Assembly (NCBI GenBank): GCA_025062105.1
Contig: JANXAQ010000319.1
Location: 1-47,674 of the forward strand
Source of the DNA: Thermoguttaceae bacterium
GTDB taxonomy: Bacteria; Planctomycetota; Planctomycetia; Pirellulales; Thermoguttaceae
DNA length: 47,674 nt
Direction: 5' to 3'
Part shown: positions 9,491-18,522 of the stretch, in pieces
How positions within the stretch are numbered: the stretch's first letter is position 1
Layout of the letters: every line of letters begins with the position of its first letter
Position numbers and translations under genes: made by a program
The notes under the pieces: generated by a model
What the model was told of the DNA's origin: nothing
The model's database searches: none
What the model saw: only the letters and a program-made list of their open reading frames with translations

Positions 9491-9662
9491 TCTGCAAAAT
9501 CTCAAACCTATAGGGAACAACATGAACTTTTAAATCTGTGGTCATTTGGTTTTCTTACCCGAACAACTCCTAGATAAGGGGGCCAGCTACACTGATGCTC
9601 TATGGTTAGGGGGCTATAACCCAACATGGTCAATATTTCCGTTGAATTATACAAAAGTTCCC
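9484..9662 (-). mobile_element. Family B element, copy 3 (degenerate, tandem with copy 2)
   Basis: Starts at GGTTCTTCTGCAAAATCTC followed by AACCTATAGGGAACAACATG, which matches the family B left arm. It ends at TTGAATTATACAAAAGTTCC. The middle is poorly conserved. It sits end to end with copy 2, which suggests insertion into, or duplication of, an existing copy. Confidence 0.6.
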
Positions 9663-9709
9663 AATTTCTAGAGCCAGATCAATTTGATCCGCCTTTGACG
9701 ATATGGCAC

Positions 9710-9785
9710 TTAGCTCCACTTTTGCCATTTTCGGTCTCCTGCCGAAAGAAGGAAAATTCTAACTTCCGGAATGATTGGACTTAAC
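9710..9785 (-). mobile_element. Family A element, partial copy 2
   Basis: Only one arm is recognisable: TTAGCTCCACTTTTGCCATT, then a CCTGCCGAAAG..GGAAAATTCTAAC segment and part of the central dyad. The remainder is replaced by unrelated sequence up to 9848. Confidence 0.6.
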
Positions 9786-9854
9786 AACTGATTTGCTTCT
9801 CTCGGCGACTCTAGCATCCTCCATATACTAGCTATTTGGATGGGACAGCTAAAC

Positions 9855-10002
9855 CTCGACTTTTGCCATTTTCTCTGAGTCCTTTTGTTTCCTGTAGTTA
9901 CGACGAGACTTCCTTTTGTTCACACACTTTCCTCACTCCAATAGTTATAAGGACTCAGAGTTTCCCACTTCCGGGAGAAGGCCTAAAATGGCAAAAGTCG
10001 AT
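9855..10002 (+). mobile_element. Family A element, copy 3, with CTAAA flanks
   Basis: 148 bp from CTCGACTTTTGCCATTTT to AAAATGGCAAAAGTCGAT, with the internal CACTCCAATAGTTATAAGGA dyad. CTAAAC occurs at 9849-9854 and again at 10003-10008, a target duplication of 5-6 bp. The copy is nearly full length and well conserved. Confidence 0.85.
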
Positions 10003-10015
10003 CTAAACCCGCCGA

Positions 10016-10067
10016 AGCAAAATTCATACAGTTCATTATATGTTCAGAATTTATGCAGAGGTCCCTA
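10016..10067 (+). mobile_element. Family B element, right arm only (copy 4)
   Basis: The segment TTCATTATATGTTCAG followed by AATTTATGCAGAGGTCCC is the family B right arm. The left two-thirds of the element is missing. The truncated regulator gene lies immediately downstream, so this junction may mark the deletion or insertion that removed the start of that gene. Confidence 0.65.
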
Positions 10068-10108
10068 GAGTTCGATAGCCATAGTGGTATTCGGGCCGAA
10101 AGTTTAGC

Positions 10109-10858
10109 ATGCCCGAGCGCCGGGGCTACCATCAGCAGTCTTGGAAGCGAGAAATGGATCGGGTGGCCGACTGGGTGCGCCGGTTACCCAAGCCGGTCGG
10201 CGTCATGGCAGCCAACGACTTCCGAGCGATTCAGCTTTTGGACGCCTGTCGGCGTGCGCAGGTGGCGGTGCCGGAGGAAGTAGCCGTCATCGGCGTGGAC
10301 GATGAAGAAGTGGTCGGCCGATTGGCCAACCCACCCCTGACCAGTGTCATCCCGGATGCTTGGCGAATGGGATGGGAAGCGGCCGCATTGCTCGATCTGC
10401 TCATGCGTGGCCAACCTCCCCCATTGATGGAAAAGTTCATCCCGCCTAAGGGAATTGTGGTTCGGCAATCCACCGAAATTACGGCCATCGAAGACCCCCT
10501 GCTAGCTGCTGCCCTCTCCTATATCCGTCAGTATGCCTGCCAGGGGATTTGCATTCGGGACATTGTTCGACATGTGGGGCTTTCGCACAGTGCGTTGCAA
10601 TGGCGATTCCGCCGCTCGCTGGGCCGCACCATCCACCAGATGCTTCTAAAGGCACGAATGGAACGGGCCAAAATGCTCCTGGCCGAAACCGATCTTACCC
10701 TGGCCGAACTCGCTGAACGGACCGGCTTCCACTATGCGGAATACCTCGATAGTGTGTTTTGCAAACACGTAGGCATAAGACCGGGCCAATACCGGCGCCA
10801 AGCCACCGAAAACAAATCCCTCTCTATTGCCGCCAAGTGGTGGGTAGGTGCCCTGTGA
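10109..10858 (+). pseudogene. XylR-type LacI/AraC regulator, N-terminally truncated
   Basis: The 249 readable residues correspond to the C-terminal part of XylR-family regulators, which are normally about 380-400 residues. Residues ~1-130 are the end of a LacI-type sugar-binding domain (PKPVGVMAANDFRA, then VAVIGVDDEE, then PLTSVIPDAWRMGWEAA). Residues ~140-245 are an AraC-type double helix-turn-helix ending RTGFHYAEYLDSVFCKHVG followed by RPGQYRR. The first ~140 residues of the sensing domain are missing. The reading frame is closed by a TAG at 10082-10084, just downstream of a family B fragment, and no matching upstream coding sequence is visible. The ATG at 10109 has no convincing ribosome site. 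If expressed, it could bind DNA but not sense ligand normally. No sugar-metabolism gene lies nearby to suggest its former target. Confidence 0.75.
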
Positions 10859-11129
10859 AGAGAGTCCATGGGGTTGAGAAAATAGGCAAAATAAACAAAA
10901 CAGATCGACTTGCTGCCTATTTCCATCTATAATCCTCTTGAGAAATCTCCCCCGAAAGTGTATCTTAATTGGATAAAATATTTCAGCCCTATCGAGAAAT
11001 CGTCCTTGCCATTCCTGCGAGGACAGTGCCAGGTCATCAAAAACACTGGCGAAAATGCCCGGGAATAAGAACATGGCGGTTCCTAGCAAAAGGAAGGGCA
11101 GTTCTTCACTCGGGCTTGAGAAGTTATTT

Positions 11130-11309
11130 TGTAACAGTTCAGCGGAATGAAAGTAGATCCTATTTTTTTCCTCCTTCGCTGGATGGAGAGGTTAGGGTAG
11201 GGGGAGGAGGTAAGCAGGAGCCTTGTTGCCCCCTAAGCCGGCTTGCTTCGCAAGCCGGCCTCTACTGCTCTGGGCAGAGGTAGTTACGGCCCTCGGCGGA
11301 AGTGTTACA
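11130..11309 (+). mobile_element. Family G inverted-repeat element, copy 1, with strong internal hairpin
   Basis: About 180 bp. The ends TGTAACAGTTCAGC (from 11130) and GGCGGAAGTGTTACA (to 11309) are inverted repeats of each other. Inside lies the perfect palindrome GCCGGCTTG-CTTCG-CAAGCCGGC at 11237-11259 (9-bp stem, CTTCG loop). Four more copies occur in the window. The flanking stretches 10859-11129 and 11310-11562 show no gene or other structure that I can support. Confidence 0.65.
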
Positions 11310-11562
11310 ATTTTTGCTTTAATTGAGTCCGGTTTCCTTGTTGGATCGCCTTTCTCAATTAAAAATTAGCATTTTGATAGCCTCACGAGTGGATCCGACT
11401 CTTCTGGGGCTTGCAAGGCCCCGCTGCGATCCTGCTTCCGGAAGGCTGGATTGCTGGTTGTTTGGAAAAGCCAACAAAGGATTCGCCAGTATAGGGCCAA
11501 ACGTTTCTTGAATGTCTTTGGTGGGGGGGAGGCGGTGGTCGTTCGTAAATGGGTAGGCTGTT

Positions 11563-12606
11563 ATGAATCCTCCGACGATACAATCGGTAGAACGTCTGTT
11601 GGCAACACGCCGGTCGCGGACCGGGTCTTTGTTGGGAGTTCAGACGCTGGGTACTGGGAGTTTTGTGCCGGAGCAAGAGATTCGCAATGAGGACTTGGCC
11701 AGTTTAGGTTATGACGCAGACTGGATAGTGCAGCGGACTGGTATTTTAGCCCGGCGGCATGCGCCGCCTGGGATGGGAACTGGGGATTTGGCCGTGGAGG
11801 CTGCCCGCCGATGCATCCAGCAGGCTGGTGTGGATCCGAAGGAGATCGATCTGGTATTGCTGGGCACATGTACACCGGATATGCCTATGCCCGCCACCGC
11901 TTCCTGGGTGCAAGATCAATTGGGGCTGGAGGCCATGGCCTTTGACTTGCAGGCGGCCTGTGCCAGTTTTGTTTTTGCTCTGATTACTGGCATGCAATAT
12001 GTGGCGACTGGCTGCAGCCGACTGGCTCTAGTCATCGGTGCCGACTGCAATAGCCGAATCGTTAACCCCGCCGATCAACGCACGTATCCCCTTTTCGGCG
12101 ACGCCGGGGGAGCAGTGCTTTTGGCCCCTGGAAGCCAACAGCAGGGGCTTTTGGCCTATGCCGTGGGCTCGGACGGGTCCGGAGCGGATCTATTATGTCG
12201 GCCGATGGGCGGCTCGAAACTGCCTTTCAGCCAAGCCGAAGGATCCCATGATCCCCGACAATATCTCTACATGGAAGGGCGGGTCATCTATAAATGGGCC
12301 ATTCGGCAACTGGCCCAGACCTGCGCTGACGTACTGCAAAAAGCCCATATGAGCCTCGAGGATGTGGATCTCATTATCTTCCATCAGGCCAATATGCGGA
12401 TTATTAACTCGGCGGTTAAAGAATTGGGCATCGACCCGGCTAAAGTATTCAACAATCTGGAGCGATACGGGAACACTGCTTCGGCCAGTATTCCGCTAGC
12501 TTTGGACGAGGCCTATCGGCAGGGGCGGATTCGACCGGGTAATGTAATTTTGTTTAGTGGATTTGGTGCTGGTCTGGCCTGGGGAACCGTGCTCATCCGG
12601 TGGTAA
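11563..12606 (+). CDS. fabH: 3-oxoacyl-[acyl-carrier-protein] synthase III
   Basis: This 347-residue protein is a KASIII-type thiolase-fold condensing enzyme. It would join an acyl-CoA primer, typically acetyl-CoA, with malonyl-ACP to start fatty acid synthesis in the cytoplasm. The full catalytic triad is visible: Cys133 in QAACASF, His274 in FHQAN and Asn304 in YGNTASAS. The glycine-rich C-terminal FSGFGAGLAWG motif is also present. Compared with the usual ~320 residues it carries an extra N-terminal segment of ~20 residues before LLGVQTLGTGSFVPE; a GGTAGG element just upstream supports the listed ATG. The rpmF and plsX genes that often accompany fabH are not in the neighbouring sequence, so it stands alone. 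A role as starter enzyme for another pathway cannot be excluded, but nothing here requires it. Confidence 0.9.
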   Translation: MNPPTIQSVERLLATRRSRTGSLLGVQTLGTGSFVPEQEIRNEDLASLGYDADWIVQRTGILARRHAPPGMGTGDLAVEAARRCIQQAGVDPKEIDLVLLGTCTPDMPMPATASWVQDQLGLEAMAFDLQAACASFVFALITGMQYVATGCSRLALVIGADCNSRIVNPADQRTYPLFGDAGGAVLLAPGSQQQGLLAYAVGSDGSGADLLCRPMGGSKLPFSQAEGSHDPRQYLYMEGRVIYKWAIRQLAQTCADVLQKAHMSLEDVDLIIFHQANMRIINSAVKELGIDPAKVFNNLERYGNTASASIPLALDEAYRQGRIRPGNVILFSGFGAGLAWGTVLIRW

Positions 12607-12663
12607 AACTAGGAGATGAAGACACTAGTCGCCGGGTGTTTTCGTATCCCCGGCGGGAGGTCT

Positions 12664-12682
12664 TTCCTGCGTAAGCAGGGAT
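12664..12682 (+). other. Short hairpin
   Basis: TTCCTGC-GTAA-GCAGGGA forms a compact stem with a GTAA loop. A similar structure, CCCTGC-GAAA-GCAGG, occurs at 23171-23190. The short sequence downstream of fabH is otherwise featureless. There is no U tract, so I do not call it a terminator. Confidence 0.4.
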
Positions 12683-12694
12683 CCAGCAAAATTC

Positions 12695-12975
12695 CTTCTC
12701 CCCGCCGTAGGCTCGCTGTTATACACATCTTTGGAGGCCCATCTTTGGAAGCCAGAGGGGCCTTCCAGTCCTCCTACTCCGCCTGGATAAGTACCAAACG
12801 GGCTTTGGAACCGGTGGACCAGCAGATTTAGGGAATTTGGAAAGTGTAGGAAAAATGCTCTTTAGAGCCAAATGGTTGCTCTTTAATATAAGTATGTATA
12901 TTGTCTATCCATTTTGCAGGACGACCCTTCCGCAGAATCTCCACTTGTATATAACAGCAAGCCGCCGTGGGGAGG
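12695..12975 (+). mobile_element. Family E inverted-repeat element, copy 2
   Basis: About 281 bp, with the clearest ends of this family. The left is CTTCTCCCCGCCGTAGGCTC continuing GCTGTTATACACATC. The right is the mirror image, TATAACAGCAAGCCGCCGTG then GGGAGG. The terminal repeats match over about 28 bp with a few mismatches. No protein is encoded. The 12976-13179 stretch beyond it, up to the convergent gene, is unremarkable. Confidence 0.75.
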
Positions 12976-13179
12976 CCAGCTGGCCGGAAGGCCAAGCCGG
13001 GCAGTGGAACTTTTGACAGATGCAAGAAGCTTGCAATTGCTGCGCAAGCTCAGTCCCCGAAGACTTATAGATCTTTCGGCCCTCTATGTTCCCTCTTCGG
13101 TTAGCCCTCTTACCCTTAACCCTATCCCCGGAGAGGAGAGGCGCAAGATGCGGAGGGGACATTGGCGTTCCTAGGCGGC

Positions 13180-16100
13180 CTACTCGATGAAGCGGCGCAG
13201 TAGGATGCATTTTTCCACGTTATGGTCTTGGCCCCGCTGGAAGGCCACAGGAATCGAACGGTCGATGATGTAGAAAGCCCTGTGGCGACGCACTTCGCCC
13301 CGATCTAGGCCAAGTTCTTGTCCTAGTTTGCCAGTACTGTCCACCTCGAAGTAGCCAACGGTTATCCAGATGGCATAGACGTTCGAGCGAGTCGTAAGCA
13401 GGTTGCCCACTTTCTGGAAGCCTTGATAGCGGAAGTAGGGGTTGAAATCGCAGTGGGCATAGGCTTCGGTACGGCGTATTTCCAACAGGGGCCGACGCCC
13501 ACCGCCACTAGAAACCGATCGGAGCAAGGTGGATTCGATTTCATCCGGTTCCGGCAATCCGCCGCTGGCGGCGGCCGTCAGATAGCTGCCAAACCAAGAG
13601 CGGAACGGCCGTGAGAAACGACTCGGCAGGTTAGGATCACAGGTGATCATAGCTCGTTGGATGACAAGCGGATCGTTGCTTCCGATGGGTGCAGAACCTT
13701 TTCGGTTGGCCACGAACTGATCCCACAGACTCATATCCCATAGGCCTGGGAAATTGCTGACCAGACCTTCGCCCACGCCGGGGCTGGACAAGGTATTGAT
13801 GTTGATTCGGCCGGGTTCTCGATAAAGCGGGATTCGGTTAAAGGGTGGACGGAAGAAATGTCCGGCGGATGTGGCAGCCCGGTCCGGAGGAACCTGGATT
13901 TCTGTATAAATAAATGGCGACGGCACCCCCACATAATCAAATAGCCGATACAATAGCGGTGCCGTACGCTGCGGATTGGTTCCCCGAGGCGTTCGACCAC
14001 TATGGAAGAAATTAGCCAAATGGGGGAACTGCAGATCCGTCGGAGCGGCGGCTTGGTAAGGATTAGGTGTGCCGACAACGGTACGGTAATTGTGCAACAG
14101 TTCATACTGGTTGGTGGCCGGGACTAGCATGAGTTCATATTGATTGGCAAACGGCCGGTTCAGCCAAGTAAGCCAGGGGAACGGATACTGCGGATCGCCC
14201 AGATACAGGCCGGTGCGATTAGGAAGCCTTCGCGCTGTGCCGGCGCCTCGATTCAGCCGATAGTTCAAAAAGCCTAACGAGTGGGCCAGATTCGGACGAA
14301 GCCGATAATTGGCTTGACTGCCGGCCCCTCGATCCACTGGAGTATAATCCTCTGGTTCATGTCGCCAGAGGTTATTCAAGTTGGAGGTGGGATTCGGATC
14401 ATTGAGCTCCCACCATTCGCCCCGTTCGCGGGTAACCGCATAGGAGAGATTGCCGCCGCTGTGGTCGGCATGGGTGCGATCATCGGCAATGCCGTTAAAG
14501 GTGATCAAATCAATCGGCATGGTATCGATGGTGATGTAGGGATTTCGTTGGGCATCATAGCCAGCTAGGGGATTAGCCAGCCGTTGCAAGTGGATGACAC
14601 GATAGGAGCGATGATAGCCGTCTGTGCGAACTATATCCCAAATGTTTCCTGGGCGTGTTTTGTCCAGCGGGGTATCAAACGGTTTTTGATAGCCTGCATA
14701 GGAGGCACCGGTTTCATCATATTCTGCGCCGGAGCCGCCGGCGCCGGCGTCGGTAGCAGGATAGTAGGAATCGCCGCCTTTGTCCGTAGGCTCGGTAACG
14801 CTCAGTCGGTAGGGTTCGTCCACCAGGACGACCAAAGGCCGCTTGACCACCGATGTTGGGAAATCAAAGGTGCCATTATTCAGAACCTGGATGGGCGGAG
14901 TGCCAGCAGGATTCAGCTCAATGCGTCGGGCCGTAGTGACATCGGCTTCGGTTTGCGTGGCCGTTAAGGCGGCATCGATGCCCAGAAAGGTAGTACGAGG
15001 ATTTTCGCCGGTTTTGGTGGTTTTTTCTGCTGGTCCAAGCAGGGCGTATCGGTCCGGCGGGAGAATCAGAGTTCCTGCAGCGGAAGGATAATAGCGTTGG
15101 GTCTGGGCAGTTTCGCCACTGTACAGGGTGCCGCCAGGATTGACGAAATAGACACTGCGTTCGATGGCTGGGGCATTAGGACCAGCCGGATCCGGCTCCG
15201 GCTTCGATCCCGTGGAAGGTACAATCACCAGACGCCAGACCGGAGTTCCGTCGGGCGCTCGACGAGTTAAATCCACGCCCGGACCTTCGGAACCGGTTCC
15301 GTATAGCTCCGGCGGGATCGGCTCATTGGTGGTCCAGGGATTATACAGTTCCACAAAAAGCGAACCTCGTGGACGCAGGCGTTGGTCAAAGTCGTCGTCG
15401 GGATCCTTATCGGTGGTGTATTTTCCGGAGGAATCGGTATTGAGGTCTTCGACGCGGCGGTCATGCAGGGCCAATGTCTCTGTGATCAAAAGTTCTGGCC
15501 GTTCGCAGCCCCAGACCACATGGGGTTCATTGATGCCATCGTTGGTGGCCGGATCGCCGTCGCACCGCCAACCTTGGGCTGTAAAGGGGTTCGGATCGTA
15601 CTCAAAGCAGGTCATGATCGAATCCCGATCCCGGAAATCCACCACATTGACGGCCCATTGGGCAATGAATCGGCAGGTGGCCGGTCGGCCTCCCAATCGG
15701 GTATCCAGATAGTCCAAATCCCACAGCGTCAGGGCCAAGCAATACAGATACCGGGCATAAAGTTGACGAGCTAGGTTTTCCGAAATACCGGTGCCTTGCG
15801 TCAGATCGGTTTGGGCGGGTGGCTGCGAGGGAACGGTTTGCTGGGGGAAGGTTTCCAGAGCAGCTTCTTCGGCTTCGTCGATCACGCCGTTGCTGTTATT
15901 GTCCAGGCCATCGCCCCAGGGGCGGTTGAGGTCCATTTTCAGCCCCTGGAGCAGTTCTGGCGGAAGCAATCGGCCAGTCAACAGTTGCTGATGGGCCGGG
16001 GATCCGGTGCCAATTCCATATCGCATCAAAAGCGCTTCGACCACATGGCGAGGCCGAGTAGGATGCTCTGGATTGGCCACATTAAAGGCAAACGGGGCCA

Positions 16101-17934
16101 CTGGCACATCCCAGCTTTCGGTCGTAATTTCCATGCGGCGGGCTAACAAAACCGAGTTGGCTGGGTTGCCGTCGGAGCTGGTAAGGGCTGCCAGTCGAGG
16201 CGGCAATAAGTTGGCATCTAGATCCGATGCTCGGAGGATCCGCTCCAGTTCTGCCGGGCTGAAGGGGTTATTGTTGGGTGTGCCGTTGGGCAAGCCGCGC
16301 GGCGTATTCGGACCAAGATTCACCTGATAAGGATTATTGGTAAATTGATCCGAGCCCCAAGGAAGCAGGTTGGCATAGATCGGCTGGCCTCGCACGTCCA
16401 AGCCGACGGCCATAGTGCCGCGAATATCCGGCGGGGTGCCGTAAGCTCGGCAATTGAGCGGACTGGAGGCTTGCCATTGGTCCGGATAACTCCAATGCTT
16501 ATTCCAGCAAAGGGAATAAAAACCGGGCAGCCCAGTACTTCCATATCGGCCGTCGTAAGAAAAGCCACCTTTAAAAATCCGTTCATAGATCGCATAACTC
16601 GGAGGTAATCCACATAGATTCAGCAGATTGATATCGGCTGGGCCGAAACCAATACCGCGTACCAGTTCCGCATCGGTTCTGCCGGTGGCAAACTGCTGCC
16701 CATCGGTCAGTTTCACCTGGCTACTGTAAGCAGTGGTTGTTTGTTCTAAACTGCCATGGGCGTTGAGGTTCAATCGGCCGTCCAGGTCCAGACAGAGGAT
16801 AGCAACCAGGGGTTTGTACATTTGTCCGTCTGGCGTGGAGCGGACCGGCAGCCCAAGATCAATCCATACACTGTCTGGAATCCCATCGCCGTCGTTATCC
16901 ACATCCCAACTGCGCTGGCCGTCGTAGATGCCATCCCAGGTAGGATCGAAGGCCACTCGGCCGGGATTGCTGCCGGTAAAATTCGGATGGTCCGAGGGCA
17001 TGGGCCGGAGAATGCTTTGCTGGGCCAAGGTGCTGTTGCCTTTGGTCTGCCAATAGCGGACTAAATCGGCTCGGTGGAAGGAGGGGATGGGCACCGGCAC
17101 GGGAGCATTGGCCGAGCTGGGCCAGGCCAACGGCAACGGCACCGCCAAAGCCAAGTGCATATTCTGGTGATCGGGAGCGTCATAATCTTCGTTGGCCTCG
17201 CCGGTCGGTGGGTTGGCGGTGGTATAACGAGCTATGGGGTTGCCCAAAAAGCCTCGGCCGCTAAAAGGGGCGCCGTTGATCAAGACAGGCCGGTTCTGAA
17301 GAGAATTGACAAGATACGTAAACACATCTACCCCGGAAGGGGGGACCGGCAAATTCTGGAAGGTCCGCAATTGTACCCGCTGGGTCGTGGGATTATAGCC
17401 CACAATATGCGTGCTCAGCCCTTTGGCCGGTCCGTCCAGCACTGTCACCACCCGGCCAACCAACCACCAAGGTTCGGTCACCCCTACAAGCGACACTTCC
17501 ACCAGGGCATTGCCACAGGCCATACTGGCCCCAGAAATGGTACTTTGGAGACTATCCGTACCATAGATATCTTCTAAAAGGCTGTGGACCAAAGCAGGAT
17601 TAGCTGGATTGGAATTGTTCGGATCTCCAGGGGCCACGCCACGCAAAAACCTCAAAAATGCCTCATGCACAATCTGCACATACGGGTCCAGTACATTGCC
17701 GCTGACCGGGGCCGGCACACGCCAGCCCACGCGGGCCGTAATCTGATCCTCTTGGGAGACATACAGTTCGGCTCGGCCAGCAGCCAGTGCAGAACGTTTT
17801 GCCTGACTGGCCACAATGACAAACGTCAGCGCAATGAGGCTAAACATAGCCAATAGGCCCAAGATCACCAGGAGCAAAACCCCCCGGCGACTTTGTTGCC
17901 CACTTCGGATTGAAGAACCCACCAGATATCTCAT
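13180..17934 (-). CDS. Giant GspK-like pseudopilin
   Basis: Last gene of the secretion cluster. The N terminus has a prepilin-like helix: QSRRG followed by VLLLVILGLLAMFSLIALTF, with no Glu at mature position 5, as is typical of GspK/PilX-type minor pseudopilins. Two later segments resemble GspK: LDLDGRLNLNAHG (near residue 385) and REPGRININTLSS (near 1420). At 1584 residues it is about five times a normal GspK (~320). Two Asp/Asn-rich loops, DVDNDGDGIPD (~344) and DNNSNGVIDEAEE (~675), look like calcium sites. It probably caps the pseudopilus tip or binds substrate outside the inner membrane. I start it at the ATG at 17934, because GGAG lies about 8 nt upstream. An in-frame ATG at 17952 is the alternative. 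Confidence 0.78.
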   Translation of the reverse strand: MRYLVGSSIRSGQQSRRGVLLLVILGLLAMFSLIALTFVIVASQAKRSALAAGRAELYVSQEDQITARVGWRVPAPVSGNVLDPYVQIVHEAFLRFLRGVAPGDPNNSNPANPALVHSLLEDIYGTDSLQSTISGASMACGNALVEVSLVGVTEPWWLVGRVVTVLDGPAKGLSTHIVGYNPTTQRVQLRTFQNLPVPPSGVDVFTYLVNSLQNRPVLINGAPFSGRGFLGNPIARYTTANPPTGEANEDYDAPDHQNMHLALAVPLPLAWPSSANAPVPVPIPSFHRADLVRYWQTKGNSTLAQQSILRPMPSDHPNFTGSNPGRVAFDPTWDGIYDGQRSWDVDNDGDGIPDSVWIDLGLPVRSTPDGQMYKPLVAILCLDLDGRLNLNAHGSLEQTTTAYSSQVKLTDGQQFATGRTDAELVRGIGFGPADINLLNLCGLPPSYAIYERIFKGGFSYDGRYGSTGLPGFYSLCWNKHWSYPDQWQASSPLNCRAYGTPPDIRGTMAVGLDVRGQPIYANLLPWGSDQFTNNPYQVNLGPNTPRGLPNGTPNNNPFSPAELERILRASDLDANLLPPRLAALTSSDGNPANSVLLARRMEITTESWDVPVAPFAFNVANPEHPTRPRHVVEALLMRYGIGTGSPAHQQLLTGRLLPPELLQGLKMDLNRPWGDGLDNNSNGVIDEAEEAALETFPQQTVPSQPPAQTDLTQGTGISENLARQLYARYLYCLALTLWDLDYLDTRLGGRPATCRFIAQWAVNVVDFRDRDSIMTCFEYDPNPFTAQGWRCDGDPATNDGINEPHVVWGCERPELLITETLALHDRRVEDLNTDSSGKYTTDKDPDDDFDQRLRPRGSLFVELYNPWTTNEPIPPELYGTGSEGPGVDLTRRAPDGTPVWRLVIVPSTGSKPEPDPAGPNAPAIERSVYFVNPGGTLYSGETAQTQRYYPSAAGTLILPPDRYALLGPAEKTTKTGENPRTTFLGIDAALTATQTEADVTTARRIELNPAGTPPIQVLNNGTFDFPTSVVKRPLVVLVDEPYRLSVTEPTDKGGDSYYPATDAGAGGSGAEYDETGASYAGYQKPFDTPLDKTRPGNIWDIVRTDGYHRSYRVIHLQRLANPLAGYDAQRNPYITIDTMPIDLITFNGIADDRTHADHSGGNLSYAVTRERGEWWELNDPNPTSNLNNLWRHEPEDYTPVDRGAGSQANYRLRPNLAHSLGFLNYRLNRGAGTARRLPNRTGLYLGDPQYPFPWLTWLNRPFANQYELMLVPATNQYELLHNYRTVVGTPNPYQAAAPTDLQFPHLANFFHSGRTPRGTNPQRTAPLLYRLFDYVGVPSPFIYTEIQVPPDRAATSAGHFFRPPFNRIPLYREPGRININTLSSPGVGEGLVSNFPGLWDMSLWDQFVANRKGSAPIGSNDPLVIQRAMITCDPNLPSRFSRPFRSWFGSYLTAAASGGLPEPDEIESTLLRSVSSGGGRRPLLEIRRTEAYAHCDFNPYFRYQGFQKVGNLLTTRSNVYAIWITVGYFEVDSTGKLGQELGLDRGEVRRHRAFYIIDRSIPVAFQRGQDHNVEKCILLRRFIE

Positions 17935-18005
17935 GGTTTCGCTCTCCTGCATTGGCTCAGAGCGGAAATGCCCTTGCCTGGCCCTATCTGTCCAAGATAG
18001 GAATT

Positions 18006-18187
18006 AGCGAACAGTTCAGCCGTATGGAGAGACTTAATTTTTACCTTCTTCCCCACACCAACAGAAGGTGAGGAGAAAAGGCAGGTGCTAAGGTCTTTTT
18101 TCCGCTGCTCCTGTCATTGCCTTCGGCAAGCCGAGGTAAGGTGCGGAGGGCAACGGCACGGTTGTTCCATCGGCTGAAATGTTACGG
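18006..18187 (+). mobile_element. Family G element, copy 2
   Basis: About 182 bp between GCGAACAGTTCAGCC and GGCTGAAATGTTACGG, which are inverted repeats. It contains TTGC-CTTCG-GCAA near 18116-18128, the same CTTCG-loop style as copies 1 and 5. It sits in the gap between the gspJ-like and gspK-like genes. Confidence 0.6.
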
Positions 18188-18189
18188 AA

Positions 18190-18397
18190 CAAACCTCTCC
18201 ATAATTACAAGGATATATTTCATTAAAGGATATATTTTTGCACTGTTTTGGACATCCACCTTTAACCCACTATAGAGTTATTAGCCTGCCTACCTATAGT
18301 AAGTGTTGAAATAAGGGGGCCTCATACCTATCGAATCTAAGGTTCACAATGTTTCCTTATATGGTTGCCTATATGTTGCGGATTTTAGAGAGATGGT
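18190..18397 (+). mobile_element. Family B element, degenerate copy 5
   Basis: The left arm reads ACAAACCTCTCCATAATTAC followed by AAGGATATATTT, and the tail TATATGTTGCGGATTTTAG resembles the family B right arm. The interior is worn. The family C copy at 18398 begins exactly where this tail ends, so C appears to have inserted at the edge of this older copy. Confidence 0.5.
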
Positions 18398-18508
18398 GGC
18401 TCTGTTGAAAGGTTGTCCGGAGTGTGCGGGAGGTTTGTCCCTACTGGTCGGTTTTGGTTCAGTTTTGGTGGGTTTAGGCCTCCGACCGGAAAGGGTTTCA
18501 ACAGAGCC
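18398..18508 (+). mobile_element. Family C element, copy 2, with 9-bp target duplication
   Basis: 111 bp bounded by GGCTCTGTTGAAA and TTTCAACAGAGCC, a perfect 13-bp inverted repeat. The 9 bases before it (AGAGATGGT) and after it (AGAGATTGT) match at 8 of 9 positions. A terminal repeat of this kind with a 9-bp duplication is typical of the IS903 group of the IS5 family. It lies 14 bp beyond the stop codon of the gspJ-like gene. Confidence 0.88.
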
Positions 18509-18522
18509 AGAGATTGTCAGCA

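Noticed and set aside
10646..11089. 147-residue minus-strand frame
   Set aside because: Overlaps the truncated regulator in the antisense direction and has no motif.
17935..17952. Upstream ATG of the GspK-like gene
   Set aside because: The ATG at 17934 has a better-spaced GGAG; the six extra residues add nothing to the leader.
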